Source: Swingsia samuiensis (GTDB lineage: Bacteria > Pseudomonadota > Alphaproteobacteria > Acetobacterales > Acetobacteraceae). Taken from it: a stretch of 64,000 nucleotides of DNA. A program made the position numbers and the translations under genes. The DNA lies in the NCBI RefSeq assembly GCF_006542355.1, contig NZ_CP038141.1, forward strand, positions 1,866,001 to 1,930,000, read 5' to 3'. Position 1 is the stretch's first letter. Every line of letters begins with the position of its first letter. Below are positions 17,152-28,100 of the stretch, in pieces. A model generated the notes under the pieces. It did no database searches and was not told the DNA's origin. It saw nothing but the letters and a program-made list of their open reading frames with translations.

Positions 17152-17772
17152 TTAAAGAGCCTTTGTGATAGTTTGAAGAAATTCATCATATCCTAAGCCA
17201 ATATTAGGCGCAGGACGATCGTTAACACGAAAATATGGCGTTCCTTGGATATGAAGAAACGCATCGTCTTTATCTTGGCGATTAATGATTGCTTCTTTCA
17301 AGCTTTGATTATTTTTAATGTTCTCAAAGCTTGCATCAGAAATACCCGCAAGGATTGCATATTTTTTTAATTCGCTCACGGGATCGATATCTTGAGAGAA
17401 TGCCCACTGATCTTGATTTTTGAAAAGAGTTTCAAGGAAAGGGGCATACTGTTCCTCAGGTAAAAAGCGCGCCACCATAGCGGCTAGTAACGCAACCTGA
17501 TCTAAAGGAAAATCATGAAATCGAAAGAGAATTTTTCCTGTATCGATTAAATTAGTTTTTACAAAAGGAAAAATATGCGTTGCGAAATGTGCGCAATGTG
17601 AACAGGTTAAAGAAAACCACTCGTCTACAATCACTGGTGCTTTAGGATTTCCGAGCGTTCGAGGGGATAGGAGCTTATCATCTAAATGAGATGATGGGTG
17701 AGCCAAACTATGCTTAGCCATTGTTAAGATTACTGGTGATGCCAGCAGAAACAGACGGCGTTTTAAAAACAT
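17152..17772 (-). CDS. DsbA-family periplasmic thiol-disulfide protein (copy 2)
   Basis: This 206-residue paralogue of the following gene shares most of its core, for example EWFSLTC-HCAHFAT, and the pattern after it. Its redox motif is CSHC (Cys57, Cys60), and a cis-proline segment GTPYFRV is present. The signal peptide (RRLFLLASPVILTMAKHSLA) differs from that of copy 1. It lacks the Ala-rich linker of copy 1. The two genes abut as TAAATG, so they are translated together. The tandem pair most likely arose by duplication followed by divergence of active-site neighbours and signal peptide. Confidence 0.88.
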   Translation of the reverse strand: MFLKRRLFLLASPVILTMAKHSLAHPSSHLDDKLLSPRTLGNPKAPVIVDEWFSLTCSHCAHFATHIFPFVKTNLIDTGKILFRFHDFPLDQVALLAAMVARFLPEEQYAPFLETLFKNQDQWAFSQDIDPVSELKKYAILAGISDASFENIKNNQSLKEAIINRQDKDDAFLHIQGTPYFRVNDRPAPNIGLGYDEFLQTITKAL

Positions 17773-17806
17773 AGTTTGAACTCCTTATATTAATCGAAAA
17801 TGATTA

Positions 17807-18742
17807 TTAAGAATTATGGTCGTCATCTTGCTGGGAGTGTGGAAGGGACTTCTTCTCCCAGTTTTCAGGAACGCGCATGCGTAAAGCACGAATGTGACGT
17901 GCATCTGCATCCAGAACCCTAAACTCTAAACCACTTTCATGTGTCAGAACTTCGTCACGTGCTGGAACATGTTCTGCTAAGCGGAATACAAGACCACCAA
18001 CCGTTTCTATCTCTGCTTCTCGCTCAGCATCCGTGAGGACAGCTCCTAAACGTTCTTCAAGTTGTTTAATGGGCAGGCGGGCATCTATATCTGAAGAGCC
18101 ATCTGGCCTCTCGGTCCATAAGGCTGTAACGGGATCATCATGTTCGTCTGAAATATCACCAACGATGGTTTCAATCAGGTCTTCAATGGTCACCAGGCCG
18201 TCAATGCTGCCATATTCATCAATGACAAGTGCCATATGAATACGCCTTTGCCGCATCTGTAAAAGGAGATCTAGCACCGGGATGGTTGGCGCAATCATTA
18301 AGGGTTGGCGTAAGAGGTTCCGGATATCAAATGCTTCTGGGGAATCAACATAAGCGACTAGGTCTTTAACGTGAATCATCCCAGAAATTTCATCGAGCTG
18401 TTCACGGTACACCGGCATGCGTGAATGATTTTCGCGTCGCATGTGATTAAGCGCACTTTCAAGAGAGATATTTTCAGGCATGGCAATAATGTCTGCCCGG
18501 GGAATCATAACATCATCTGCTGTAATGTCCCGCAAGTTCAGGACATTCATGATAAGGGCGCTTTCTTGGCGGTCTAACTCGGGCGTATCTCCTGTTTCGT
18601 GAGCGAGTTGAGCAGAGTCCCGGACAAGAGTAGCAATGGAATCACGAAGCTTCTGATCTCGACCACGTCTATTGAAAAGACCAAAAAGCCCTCGTGAATT
18701 TTTTCGAGGTTCTTCAGAAGGCTCTAATATATCGTCACTCAT
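17807..18742 (-). CDS. CorC/HlyC-type CBS-domain protein
   Basis: The 311-residue protein has a short N-terminus, a pair of CBS domains (about residues 60-190, with DVMIPRADI, the first repeat around SRMPVYRE, and the second around MALVIDEYGS and GLVTIEDLIETIVGDI) and a C-terminal transporter-associated CorC/HlyC domain ending near RALRMRVP. Such proteins are linked to divalent cation handling; the exact role is uncertain. It lacks the DUF21 membrane part, so it is the soluble CorC form. The ATG at 18742 overlaps the ybeY stop as ATGA, which argues against the alternative at 18766. Confidence 0.92.
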   Translation of the reverse strand: MSDDILEPSEEPRKNSRGLFGLFNRRGRDQKLRDSIATLVRDSAQLAHETGDTPELDRQESALIMNVLNLRDITADDVMIPRADIIAMPENISLESALNHMRRENHSRMPVYREQLDEISGMIHVKDLVAYVDSPEAFDIRNLLRQPLMIAPTIPVLDLLLQMRQRRIHMALVIDEYGSIDGLVTIEDLIETIVGDISDEHDDPVTALWTERPDGSSDIDARLPIKQLEERLGAVLTDAEREAEIETVGGLVFRLAEHVPARDEVLTHESGLEFRVLDADARHIRALRMRVPENWEKKSLPHSQQDDDHNS

Positions 18743-19227
18743 GATCGTTTGATTCCCTGTTTCCATGGATCTCCAAAACCAAGCTGGCGCATTGTTCGTG
18801 TTTCAATGCCTTCCATTTCTCTTGCCTCTCCGGGGTGATGATGGTCATACCCGGAAAGGTGAAGGACACCATGAACGACAAGATGTGATAAATGAGCACG
18901 CATGCTACGCTGGGCAGAAACAGCTTCTTTATGAACTGTTTCATATCCCAAAATAATATCTCCTCCATGGAGAGGAGAAAGGGGCTCAAATGTTAATACA
19001 TTTGTAGGTTTGTTTTTATTGCGAAAACGCGAATTGAGCCTCTTAACAACGCGATCTGTCGATAAAAGAACAGTCGGCATTGGAGTATTTTCAAAGTCTG
19101 CCCCTTTTTGACGGGTAACAGCTTGAAACGCACGATAAATGGCACGTTTAGTATTAGGTATAGAAAACCGCCATCGCGGGTCTTCTATAATAATATCAAT
19201 ATCGGCGCGAGTACTTGGAGGTTCCAT
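18739..19227 (-). CDS. ybeY: Endoribonuclease YbeY (rRNA maturation factor)
   Basis: YbeY is a zinc-dependent endoribonuclease involved in 16S rRNA 3'-end maturation and ribosome quality control. The zinc site is HGVLHLSGYDH, with His119, His123 and His129. NVLTFEPLS and GDIILGYETV are typical strands. I chose ATG at 19227 because AGGA lies five bases upstream and the family begins about here; the longer frame up to 19329 overlaps phoH by over 130 bases. With this start the protein is 162 residues, normal for the family. It lies in the conserved miaB-phoH-ybeY-corC order. Confidence 0.94.
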   Translation of the reverse strand: MEPPSTRADIDIIIEDPRWRFSIPNTKRAIYRAFQAVTRQKGADFENTPMPTVLLSTDRVVKRLNSRFRNKNKPTNVLTFEPLSPLHGGDIILGYETVHKEAVSAQRSMRAHLSHLVVHGVLHLSGYDHHHPGEAREMEGIETRTMRQLGFGDPWKQGIKRS

Positions 19228-20359
19228 TGTTTTCCTGGCGGGCTCGATCTCGATAAGAATCACGAGGGAGCGGCGCTCTCTGATCATAGGCATCAACAAT
19301 ACGGGCAACCAAAGGATGGCGGACCACATCGCTTGAATGAAAACGGGTGATGCCGATTCCCCGAATTCCGTCTAATGTTTCAACAGCTTCTCTTAATCCA
19401 GATGATACACCGTTTGGCAAGTCAATCTGGCTAAGATCTCCTGTAACAGCCATGCGCGTTCCTTCGCCCATACGGGTAAGAAACATTTTCATTTGTGCAG
19501 GAGTGGTATTTTGGGCTTCATCAAGAATAACATAGGAGTGTGCTAAAGTACGACCTCTCATAAAGGCAAGAGGCGCAACTTCAATTTCCCCAATTCCCAT
19601 TCGACGAATAACCTGATCTCCCGGCATCATGTCATGGAGCGCATCATAGAGGGGACGCAGGTAGGGGTCAATTTTTTCTCGCATGTCTCCGGGAAGGAAG
19701 CCAAGCTTTTCTCCAGCTTCAACCGCCGGCCGAGAAAGGATAATACGATCCACTTGCCCTGCGAGCAGCATGGAAACAGCTTGCGCTACCGCAAGGTAAG
19801 TTTTTCCCGTCCCAGCTGGGCCAATCCCAAAGACCAGTTCTGTGCGTGCTAACATAGCCATATATTCTGCTTGGCCATGGGAGCGAGGCTCTATAATGCC
19901 ACGCTTGGTTCTAATTGTAGGAAGATCGACTACTCCACGTGGTGAGGGAGGAGTATTCTTGGAGTGGGAGTTAGCAACGACCTCTCTGCGGGTGTTCTTT
20001 GCAGTATGATCCCGAGTGTAAGGGTGTTGGGGGAGAGGGGAGCGAGGCAGGGCCGTTAATCGAATAATCCCATCGATTTGGGAGCTATCAATAGAACGGC
20101 CTTCTTCAAGTTGATTATATAAAGAGACAATAGCCGCCTGAGCACGCCCTACGGCTTCATTCTCACCTGAAATGGCAATTTTATTGCCGCGGCACGATAG
20201 ATGGACATCGAATCCGGCTTCAAGTTGAGCGAGGTGCCGGTCGTGGTCTCCAAGAAGGCGTTGGAGTAAAATGTTGTCATTAAAACGTAATGCAACAGTA
20301 CGGTTTCCGTCTGGTCCTTTAGAGGAAGGAGCAGAACTATGCGGAGGCGTTGTTAGCAA
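19196..20359 (-). CDS. phoH: PhoH-family ATPase (YbeZ-like)
   Basis: The 387-residue protein has an N-terminal KH-like RNA-binding region (residues about 20-85, with [18 protein letters not shown]), a low-complexity linker to about 155 and a PhoH ATPase domain with Walker A GPAGTGKT (180-187) and Walker B VILDEAQN. YbeZ/PhoH works with YbeY in RNA metabolism, which fits the gene order. The start overlaps miaB by seven bases and the end overlaps ybeY by 32, so translation is coupled. Confidence 0.94.
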   Translation of the reverse strand: MLTTPPHSSAPSSKGPDGNRTVALRFNDNILLQRLLGDHDRHLAQLEAGFDVHLSCRGNKIAISGENEAVGRAQAAIVSLYNQLEEGRSIDSSQIDGIIRLTALPRSPLPQHPYTRDHTAKNTRREVVANSHSKNTPPSPRGVVDLPTIRTKRGIIEPRSHGQAEYMAMLARTELVFGIGPAGTGKTYLAVAQAVSMLLAGQVDRIILSRPAVEAGEKLGFLPGDMREKIDPYLRPLYDALHDMMPGDQVIRRMGIGEIEVAPLAFMRGRTLAHSYVILDEAQNTTPAQMKMFLTRMGEGTRMAVTGDLSQIDLPNGVSSGLREAVETLDGIRGIGITRFHSSDVVRHPLVARIVDAYDQRAPLPRDSYRDRARQENNGTSKYSRRY

Positions 20360-21762
20360 GCGGCAGCTGTCTCCTGAACAATGACGCCGCCAAGTGAGTT
20401 TGTCCGGCGTGTTGTGATAGCAACTTTTACGATGGAACCGATCAGTTCTTCCGGGCCATCGAAGTGTACGGGTTGTAGATAAGGGGAACGACCGGAGAGC
20501 TGTCCAGGTTTCCGACCTTTTCCTGTTATCAAGACTTCTTGGGTTGTGCCCACAAGTTGTTCGTTAAAAGCGTCCTGCTGCTCGCGTAACAGAGCTTGCA
20601 ATTGTGCAAGGCGTCGGTCTTTTACATCTTCTGCCACTTGAAGAGGCTGTCCAGCAGCAGGAGTGCCAGGGCGTGGAGAATATTTAAAGCTGTAAGCACT
20701 CGCAAAGCCAATATCTCTGACGAGTTGCATTGTGGCTTCAAAATCCTCCTCTGTTTCACCGGGATGTCCTACAATGAAGTCAGATGAAAGAGCTAGATCT
20801 GGTCTGACGTCTCGTAAACGGCGGACGATATTGCGGTATTCATCTGCGGTATGGCCACGGTTCATGGCTTTTAAAACATTGTCTGAACCACTTTGGACAG
20901 GTAAATGTAAAAAAGGCATCAAGGCAGAGTTTGTGTGGTGTGCATCAATAAGTGATTGATCCATATCTCTTGGGTGGGACGTCATATAACGAATACGAGC
21001 CAGACCAGGAATTTGGGAAAGCACTTCAGCGAGATACGCTAAGTTAGCGCTTTTCCCAGATCCATCATCTCCATGATATGCGTTTACGTTTTGCCCCAGT
21101 AAGGTAATCTCTTTTACACCACTTGCGACCATTCGCTCCGCCTCAGCGAGGATGGACAGAACCGGTCGGCTGGTTTCAGCGCCTCGTGTGTATGGAACGA
21201 CACAGAACGAGCAAAATTTATCACACCCTTCTTGAACGGTAAGAAATGCGGTTAAATTACCGGCTGTTTGTGGCGCGGCCTCCGTAGGGAGGGCATCAAA
21301 CTTTTCATCTGTAGGGAAGTCTGTTTCAATAACAGCTCCACCGGCACGTGCTGCACGTGCCACCATTTCTGGAAGTTTGTGATAGGTCTGAGGGCCTAAA
21401 ACGAGATCGACATAAGGCGCTCTTGCCAGAATTTCTTTGCCCTCAGCTTGAGCAACACATCCTGCAACTGCAATGATTGTGCGTGGGTGACCTTGCTCAA
21501 TACGTTCGTCTCTAATTTTACGAAGGCGCCCAAGCTCTGAAAAAACCTTTTCTGTCGCGCGTTCGCGGATATGGCAGGTGTTTAGAATAATCATATCGGC
21601 TTCTTCGGCCGTTTCTGCCGGTCCATAGCCTAATGGACGTAAAACATCAGCCATACGCGCGCTGTCATAAACATTCATTTGGCAACCCCATGTAATAACA
21701 TGAAGGCCATGAGTGTTACGTGCGGGGGATGTTTTTGTAGATTCTGGCGAAGAAGCAGTCAC
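20353..21762 (-). CDS. miaB: tRNA-2-methylthio-N6-dimethylallyladenosine synthase
   Basis: MiaB is a radical-SAM methylthiotransferase that modifies i6A37 in tRNAs reading codons that start with U. The 469-residue protein has the N-terminal cluster cysteines Cys27 (WGCQMN), Cys63 (NTCHIR) and Cys102 (GCVAQ), the radical SAM triad Cys180/Cys184/Cys187 (CDKFCSFC), and a C-terminal TRAM domain ([19 protein letters not shown]). MiaB and not the RimO or MtaB relatives is supported by the pattern and the phoH-ybeY neighbours. It heads the run that continues into phoH. Confidence 0.96.
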   Translation of the reverse strand: MTASSPESTKTSPARNTHGLHVITWGCQMNVYDSARMADVLRPLGYGPAETAEEADMIILNTCHIRERATEKVFSELGRLRKIRDERIEQGHPRTIIAVAGCVAQAEGKEILARAPYVDLVLGPQTYHKLPEMVARAARAGGAVIETDFPTDEKFDALPTEAAPQTAGNLTAFLTVQEGCDKFCSFCVVPYTRGAETSRPVLSILAEAERMVASGVKEITLLGQNVNAYHGDDGSGKSANLAYLAEVLSQIPGLARIRYMTSHPRDMDQSLIDAHHTNSALMPFLHLPVQSGSDNVLKAMNRGHTADEYRNIVRRLRDVRPDLALSSDFIVGHPGETEEDFEATMQLVRDIGFASAYSFKYSPRPGTPAAGQPLQVAEDVKDRRLAQLQALLREQQDAFNEQLVGTTQEVLITGKGRKPGQLSGRSPYLQPVHFDGPEELIGSIVKVAITTRRTNSLGGVIVQETAAAC

Positions 21763-21967
21763 AGTTTCGATCCGGGGTTGGCAAAATCACGGCTAGTCAT
21801 CAAGGGAGTGGCTTGTAAGGTCAAGCCTATAATTGAATTGATGCAGTTAAACATGACTGTCCCATTCATGCTTAAGAAGACCCAAGGATGGGTTATCACA
21901 CTCAATGTGATTGGTCATTATTAAAAGCAGAATATTCAAAGAACAAAAAATACGGGCAACTCCAAAA

Positions 21968-21991
21968 CCTTACTCTGCTTTTAGAGTAAGG
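21968..21991 (-). terminator. Hairpin overlapping the 3' end of the acyltransferase gene
   Basis: CCTTACTCT (21968-21976) pairs with AGAGTAAGG (21983-21991). On the minus strand it contains the last codons and stop of the acyltransferase gene and is followed by TTTTGG. It is a possible compact terminator with a weak T tail. The 21763-21967 gap between it and miaB holds a small inverted repeat (ATCACA/TGTGAT) and nothing else clear. Confidence 0.45.
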
Positions 21992-22938
21992 TCTTGTTGA
22001 GGGAGACCGCGGCGTAGGTCGATTGATCCTTGGCTAACGGCATCAAATGTTGCTTGAGAGAGTTCTTTGCGGGATAGAAAATCATCAGGGTTGAGAGGTG
22101 GGTGGAGGATCAGGGTTGCACGCATAGAGCGCCATTGACCAAGCGCCCACAGGTGGGGAGCAAACCCCATATCACCATACCACGCAAAAAGTTTACGTTG
22201 ATTTCGGCCAACCGGTAACCCCTCTAATTCGTCATAAACAAGAGAGACAGGCTGAATTAAAACAGGAGGCGGTTTGGGGGTATTATCTTGTTCTCGTTTG
22301 CTCGGTTTAGCGATGGCAAAAAATGAAGACATGAAAGGGAGTACTTGTGCGCCATCAGAAGTGGTGCCTTCAGGGAAAAGAATAATGTTATCCCCGCTCC
22401 ATAAGCGATCTGTCATGCTATGGAGTTCACGTCCGGTACTGCGTCGATTACGACTAACAAAAATGGTGCGTCCCAAGCGTGCGACCATACCAATCATAGG
22501 CCATGTGCCAACTTCGCCTTTTGAGATGAATACGGCCTCAAGAACACTGCCAATGCTTAGGATATCTAACCAAGAGGTATGGTTTGAAACGTAAATAACT
22601 GGCCTTTGGCCCTCTTTCACGTTTTGAGGTGAGAGCATTTTGCCCGCAGGCTTGCCAATAACTCGGATACGCAAACCAAAAATACGACTAACAACAGACC
22701 AGAAGACACGAGGAAATTTAACTTTTCCAGTCCCTGGGAGTTGGATCAAAATGTACTGAAAAATACTTGATCCCAAAGTCCAGAATACAATAACTCCGAG
22801 CCGGACAAGGAAGAAGCTCTTACTAAAAACAGAAGAAATTTGGTTTTCTTTTGTCGGGGGAGCAAAAGCATCACCGTCAAGCGCGGGTCTACTTTGGTTG
22901 CGGCGATTGGGAGCCTGAGAAGGAGTTCGGTAAGACAT
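21970..22938 (-). CDS. plsC: 1-acyl-sn-glycerol-3-phosphate acyltransferase (PlsC family)
   Basis: This membrane-bound enzyme acylates lysophosphatidate to phosphatidate. The catalytic HX4D is NHTSWLD (His120, Asp125), and ILFPEGTTSDG is the third acyltransferase motif. A hydrophobic segment at about residues 43-65 anchors it. At 322 residues it is longer than the shortest PlsC proteins because of a polar N-terminus and a C-terminal extension after the acyltransferase fold. Position next to miaB-phoH-ybeY-corC is common in alphaproteobacteria. An ornithine-lipid acyltransferase role (OlsA) cannot be excluded. Confidence 0.9.
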   Translation of the reverse strand: MSYRTPSQAPNRRNQSRPALDGDAFAPPTKENQISSVFSKSFFLVRLGVIVFWTLGSSIFQYILIQLPGTGKVKFPRVFWSVVSRIFGLRIRVIGKPAGKMLSPQNVKEGQRPVIYVSNHTSWLDILSIGSVLEAVFISKGEVGTWPMIGMVARLGRTIFVSRNRRSTGRELHSMTDRLWSGDNIILFPEGTTSDGAQVLPFMSSFFAIAKPSKREQDNTPKPPPVLIQPVSLVYDELEGLPVGRNQRKLFAWYGDMGFAPHLWALGQWRSMRATLILHPPLNPDDFLSRKELSQATFDAVSQGSIDLRRGLPQQDLTLKAE

Positions 22939-23009
22939 CGGATTTTAATGATACGAATTTTCATCATCAGAAACAATCTAGTTTCATCTTCTTACGTTAA
23001 TAAAATCTA

Positions 23010-25112
23010 ATGCTGCTCATAAAAGATACGCAGCTCTTTCTTAAAATTGGCGTTGTGGGTTTCTTGGTGAAAACAAGCCGTTACTTAATTATTTTTTGCT
23101 CTCTTGTTGTGAGTAGCCTGTCAGGCACTTGCTTTCCCTTCAGAGGTTACGCCGATTCTCTGAAGGAGGAGGGCACCGAAAAAACTAAAACCTTAGGATA
23201 TAAGGTTGCAATTGAGCCAACTAAAGACAGTGCTTTAGATGCAGCGATTGCGGCCTCATCACAGCTTTCAACATTGCAGGAAACCCAAAAAGTGGGAGCG
23301 TATGCTCTTACAGGACGGATTAATGGTGATTACGATCGTGTAGATGCCGCTTTGCAGTCACAGGGGTATTATGCCGGGGCGGTAGCGATTAAGGTACAGG
23401 TTGATGGCCATGAATTGGACGGCAGAAGCCCACAGCTACCAGAAGCTCTTCAAGCTGCCCGGGATAATCAGAAAATAAAAATTTCAGTTTCTGTTGAGGC
23501 CGGCCAGAAGTTTCATTTAGGTCGTATTATTTTAACCACCCCTCCCAAGGTTTTAGAAAAATCGGGCACTAAAAACGATAAAGGGCAACAAGTCTCAGTA
23601 AAAACGTCTGATCAGGCTGAAAAACAAGGGGAGCCAGTCACTTTATCCTCAGAAGAACAAAAAGCATTTAATTTAGTATCTGGGCAACCTGCCGTGGCAG
23701 GAGATGTGTTAGCCGCACAAAATAATTTGCTTAATCAGCTGCAAGAAGAGGGGTACGCCGTTGCGTCTGTCTCAACTCCTTTGGCGTATCTAAAACCGGC
23801 TTCCCATAGTTTGGATGTTGTGTTTCGGGTAGGGCGCGGGCCAAAGGTCGTTATTGGACCGATGAGTATGAGTGGATTAAAGAAAGTCCATGAAACATAT
23901 TTAAAGCGTCGTTTAACGTTACAAGAAGGACAGCTTTATCAACCGTCAAAAATTGAACAGGCGCGTCAGGATCTGACCTCAACGGGTGTCTTTTCAGCGG
24001 TTCAGGTGAAGAATGCTCCTCCTATTATTACGCTTGCATCAGGAAAATCTCTTGTTCCGGGGATAGTGCAGGCGATGCCTTTGGATTTTGATTTTCATGA
24101 GACCAAAAGACACACGCTAACAGCAGAAGCCGGATACTCAACAGATTTGGGTGGGCGTGCTGGCGTAAGTTGGACGCATCATAATTTATTTGGCAATGCG
24201 GAACAATTGAAACTAGCGGTTCTGGCAACGGGATTAGGTGGGTCGGCTCAGCAAGGCTTAGGGTATGATGCATATGCGGATTTCACGAAACCTGACTTTT
24301 TAAGAAAAGATCAAAGCCTCAATCTTCGTATCGAAGCCGTGCGGCAATTGCTTTATTCGTATCATCAGAATGCTATTTTGGCGCGAGGTGGTATAGGGCG
24401 GCATTTTGGTAAGTATTGGTATATTTCAGCGGGTTTGATGGGGATACAGGAACAGATCAAGCAGTTTGGTGATAAGAGAAATTATTTTATTGCTTCCATC
24501 CCCCTTGTCGCAACATATGATAGCACAGGTCTTTCTAACCCGATTGACCCTGCAACGCATGGGATACGTGCTTCTATTACAGCTAGCCCGTCTATGTCTT
24601 TTGAGCACAAAACATCGTTCTTTGCTCTTCTGACGGCGCAAGTTTCAACATATTATGACCTAGCCCGACTTGGATGGACGAAGCCGGGAAATAGTATCAT
24701 AGCGGTGCGTGGAATTGTTGGATCAGTGCAGGGTGCATCAACCTATGACATTCCACCTGATCAGCGCTTATATGCGGGTGGTCCTGCGACTGTTCGTGGT
24801 TTCCGTTACCAAGGTGTCGGCCCCCAGTATGGGGATACGAAATACGCAATTGGCGGAACATCCATGGATGCAGGAACTCTTGAATTTCGTCAAAGGTTAC
24901 CAAAAAATTTGGGGATGGCCGCTTTCGTTGACGCTGGCCAAGTAAGTACAAAATCAACGCCAGGGCATGGTACTGTTCGCGTCGGGTATGGAGCGGGTGT
25001 GCGTTATTATACCCCAATTGGCCCCGTACGTGTGGATGTGGCTCTTCCTGTTAACCGTCCTCCGCATGGTGGAAAATGGGAGCTTTATATTGGTTTGGGG
25101 GAGACATTCTAA
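23010..25112 (+). CDS. tamA: TamA-type outer-membrane translocation protein
   Basis: TamA is an Omp85-family protein that works with TamB in outer-membrane protein or lipid assembly. A signal peptide is followed by POTRA-like repeats (about residues 60-360, with IKISVSVEAGQKFHLGRI and VFRVGRGPKVVIG) and a 16-strand barrel with LYAGGPATVRGFRYQ and the C-terminal ELYIGLGETF, which ends in Phe as expected for BAM recognition. A Lys/Gln-rich insert interrupts the POTRA region near residues 180-220. The start is uncertain: ATG at 23010 has no ribosome binding site, and GTG at 23067 would give a cleaner signal peptide. Its stop overlaps the tamB ATG by one base. Confidence 0.92.
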   Translation: MLLIKDTQLFLKIGVVGFLVKTSRYLIIFCSLVVSSLSGTCFPFRGYADSLKEEGTEKTKTLGYKVAIEPTKDSALDAAIAASSQLSTLQETQKVGAYALTGRINGDYDRVDAALQSQGYYAGAVAIKVQVDGHELDGRSPQLPEALQAARDNQKIKISVSVEAGQKFHLGRIILTTPPKVLEKSGTKNDKGQQVSVKTSDQAEKQGEPVTLSSEEQKAFNLVSGQPAVAGDVLAAQNNLLNQLQEEGYAVASVSTPLAYLKPASHSLDVVFRVGRGPKVVIGPMSMSGLKKVHETYLKRRLTLQEGQLYQPSKIEQARQDLTSTGVFSAVQVKNAPPIITLASGKSLVPGIVQAMPLDFDFHETKRHTLTAEAGYSTDLGGRAGVSWTHHNLFGNAEQLKLAVLATGLGGSAQQGLGYDAYADFTKPDFLRKDQSLNLRIEAVRQLLYSYHQNAILARGGIGRHFGKYWYISAGLMGIQEQIKQFGDKRNYFIASIPLVATYDSTGLSNPIDPATHGIRASITASPSMSFEHKTSFFALLTAQVSTYYDLARLGWTKPGNSIIAVRGIVGSVQGASTYDIPPDQRLYAGGPATVRGFRYQGVGPQYGDTKYAIGGTSMDAGTLEFRQRLPKNLGMAAFVDAGQVSTKSTPGHGTVRVGYGAGVRYYTPIGPVRVDVALPVNRPPHGGKWELYIGLGETF

Positions 25113-28100
25113 TGCATATTGTTAAGAAAATTCTCCGAATATTAGCAATTATTATTGCTGTTTTATTAGGCGTGCTGGGGCTGGCGATTGGTGTTGTTCT
25201 TATCGGCATTAATGTTGGAGCGGGGCAGCGCTACATAGAAGAAAAGATTGATCCATGGACAGGCGGAATGGTTCAAATATCAGGCCTGTCTGGAACCTTG
25301 CCTCAAAATCTAGGGCTAGATACTCTTAAAATTAAAGATGCCAAAGGCGTTTGGCTGGAAATAGATCACCTACATCTGAAGTGGTCCCCGCTTGCATTAA
25401 TCGGCATGGACGCCAAAATCCACACGCTAAGTGCAGACCGTTTGGTTTTTTCGAGGCTGCCCTTTTCCTCACCTGAGCCACAAGCTCCGACAAGTTCTGC
25501 CCCTTCTGGGCCAACGAAATTAAAAATAAAAGTTGATCTAACGCATCTGCACATAGGACGTTTGGAAATAGGGGATGCCTTAATAGGTCAGTCAGCGGCA
25601 TTTACTGCGGATGGGAATGCAAATATCTCATCCATTGCACCGTTTATCGATGGTGTGACGCTGAAAAACCTTCCGAAGATGAAGATTGATTTGCACATCA
25701 AACGTCTTGATGCTGACGGAGACCTTAATCTTTCTGCTGCTACCCCAAGTCAACAGGTTCATTTAGCTTTAGATTATCATGAAGGCATAAATGGCTTTGT
25801 CAGTTCGTTAGGAAAACTACCTCAGCTGGATCCGATAGACCTTCATTTGGCGATGCAGGGCCCTTGGACAGGCGCTGTTACAGAGTTTGGACTGCATTCT
25901 GGAGCAATACAAAGCCACTTAAATGGAACGATAAATCTTGTTTCGAATAAGGCTGACCTGCATGTAACTGCTCATGCCCCCACAATGACGTTACAACCGG
26001 GTATTGGATGGAATGATATTTCTCTTGAGACCGATTTGCATGGCCCCTTTATTGCTCCTGTAGGAACAGGGAGTTTAAATATTGATAGTCTAGCTATTAA
26101 CGATATTTTGGTAGGCCATTTACATACTTCCTTTCAGGGAAGCGCTGGTAAGAAAGCAGAAGATACTGTTGCTTCGTTACAAACCGTTATTGATGGGTTA
26201 AGAATTCCGGGTAGTGCGCCCACTTTGTTGGCTGCTGCACCTATTAAAGTAAATGTTATATCTTATCCATTGCGAGATACGCAGCCCGTTGAGGCTGTTT
26301 TAGACCATCCATTGGTGCACTTAGGTGCTCAGGTTAATGTAAAACCTGCCGCGCATGGCCATGTGACCTTAGAACTACCTAATGTAAAGCCGCTGGCAGC
26401 ATTAGGAAAAACGGATCTGCAAGGAAAAGTAGCGTTGAAGGCAGATTTTGCTTTGCCAGCAAAAGCGCAAGATGACTTAACGCTTACGACTACAGGAAAA
26501 ATAGCAATTACAGGGGGGCAAGAGCAGGCAGTCCATTTGATAGGTAAAGAGGGAACCCTCTCTTTAGATTTAAAAAAATCAGCTAATAATATCATTACAG
26601 TCAAACGCTTGGCGCTGGATGGAAAAGCATTACATGTTTTAATGTCAACTATTGTCGATCTAGCACATCAAAACCGTATGCAGACCATTGCAAGTGTTGC
26701 TTTACCAGATTTGTCTCAGGTTGCACCAATGCTGTGTGGAAATATTAATCTAGACGCGCAGGCTAATGGTCCAACAGATGATCTTGCCGTAAAAACAGAT
26801 ATTAAAGGTGAGTTTGGAACCAAAGATGTTCCTAAAGGGCCATTGGCACTTAATGCTGATTTTCAACATTTACCTTCTGCACCTCAAGGAACGTTAAAGG
26901 TGCAGGGTGTATTGGATCGACGCCCTCTTATTTTAGCCACTCGTGTTGAGAAAGATCTAAAAGGTGTGATGCATGTTCAATTGGATCAGTTGTCTTGGAA
27001 TAGTTTGCTAGGAAAAGGAGCGTTGCGCTTACCTGTAGGGGCGAAAGTGCCTCTGGGTGATCTTGATCTAAAAATTTCCAACTTGGCTGATTTTCAAAAG
27101 TTTGTTGGACAACCGGTAAAAGGACGGTTGGCATTAGCCATTCATACAACGGAGGTGCCATCCGCTCCTCCGGTCGTTGCTTTAGGGTTGGATGGTTCTT
27201 TGGGGACACAACAAGTTACGATCAGCTCTCTTAATTTAAAGGGGAAAGTAACAAACCCTCTTGATAACCCTACGCCTGATTTAAGTGTGGCTGTTGCTGG
27301 AATTCGAACTCAAGATATTTCTGGTCAAGCAAAGGCAACGGTTAAAGGCCCACAGTCTGCAATGGCCATTACTCTACAAGGCGCGTTTCAAAATGTGATG
27401 GGTTCGCCGGCGAATATAGATACTGCATTGCTGTTGGACCTCTTAAAAAAGACAGTCCGTATTGATCGTTTGGCAGCGCTTGCAAAAGAAGAGTCTATCC
27501 GGTTAGGAGCCCCTGCCAAGGTCTCTTTTGGGGATATTATGGGGGTAGACCGTCTGCGTTTAACCGTCGCGCCTCGTGGAGTAGCGCCTGCTACTTTTGA
27601 TATTGGTGGAACGTTAAAACCACGATTAGCTTTGAATGCAACGATTGATCATGTCACGCCTGCAATAGCAAAGCCTTTTTCGCCTGAATTAGATGCTCTT
27701 GGTGTTATTTCTGCACAAGCAAATTTAACGGGAACGCTAAATAACCCAAGTGGGAAAGTGTCGCTTGTTGGCCGAGGCTTGCGTATGCGAAGGGGAGTGG
27801 CTGCGTCACTTCCTGCAGCAGAGATATTGGCCAATGTTGGATTGGCGGGGCAAACAGCTAGAGTTGATACAACCCTCAAGGCTGGCTCTAAAATTGCTTT
27901 AGCTGTGCGCGGTGTGGCTCCTTTATCAAAGGATGGAAATATCGCTTTAGATACAACGGGGCATGTAGATCTTTCTGTTGCCAATTCTGTTTTGGGCGCA
28001 AACGGGATGGAAACGCGTGGGCACATTGCTTTGAATATGCATGTGGGAGGGTCTGCTGCTCAGCCGCGGGCAACAGGACAGATTGGCCTTCATAACGTGG

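Noticed and set aside
18739-19329. Longer ybeY start at 19329
   Set aside because: It would overlap phoH by over 130 bases; the ATG at 19227 has AGGA at the right distance and matches the family start.
21894-21916. ATCACA/TGTGAT inverted repeat as a CRP/FNR operator
   Set aside because: The half-sites are in the opposite order to the TGTGA-N6-TCACA consensus, the arms are short, and it lies well upstream of miaB without promoter context.
27649-28026. 125-codon minus-strand frame within tamB
   Set aside because: It is antisense to a continuous, conserved TamB region and lacks a start signal.
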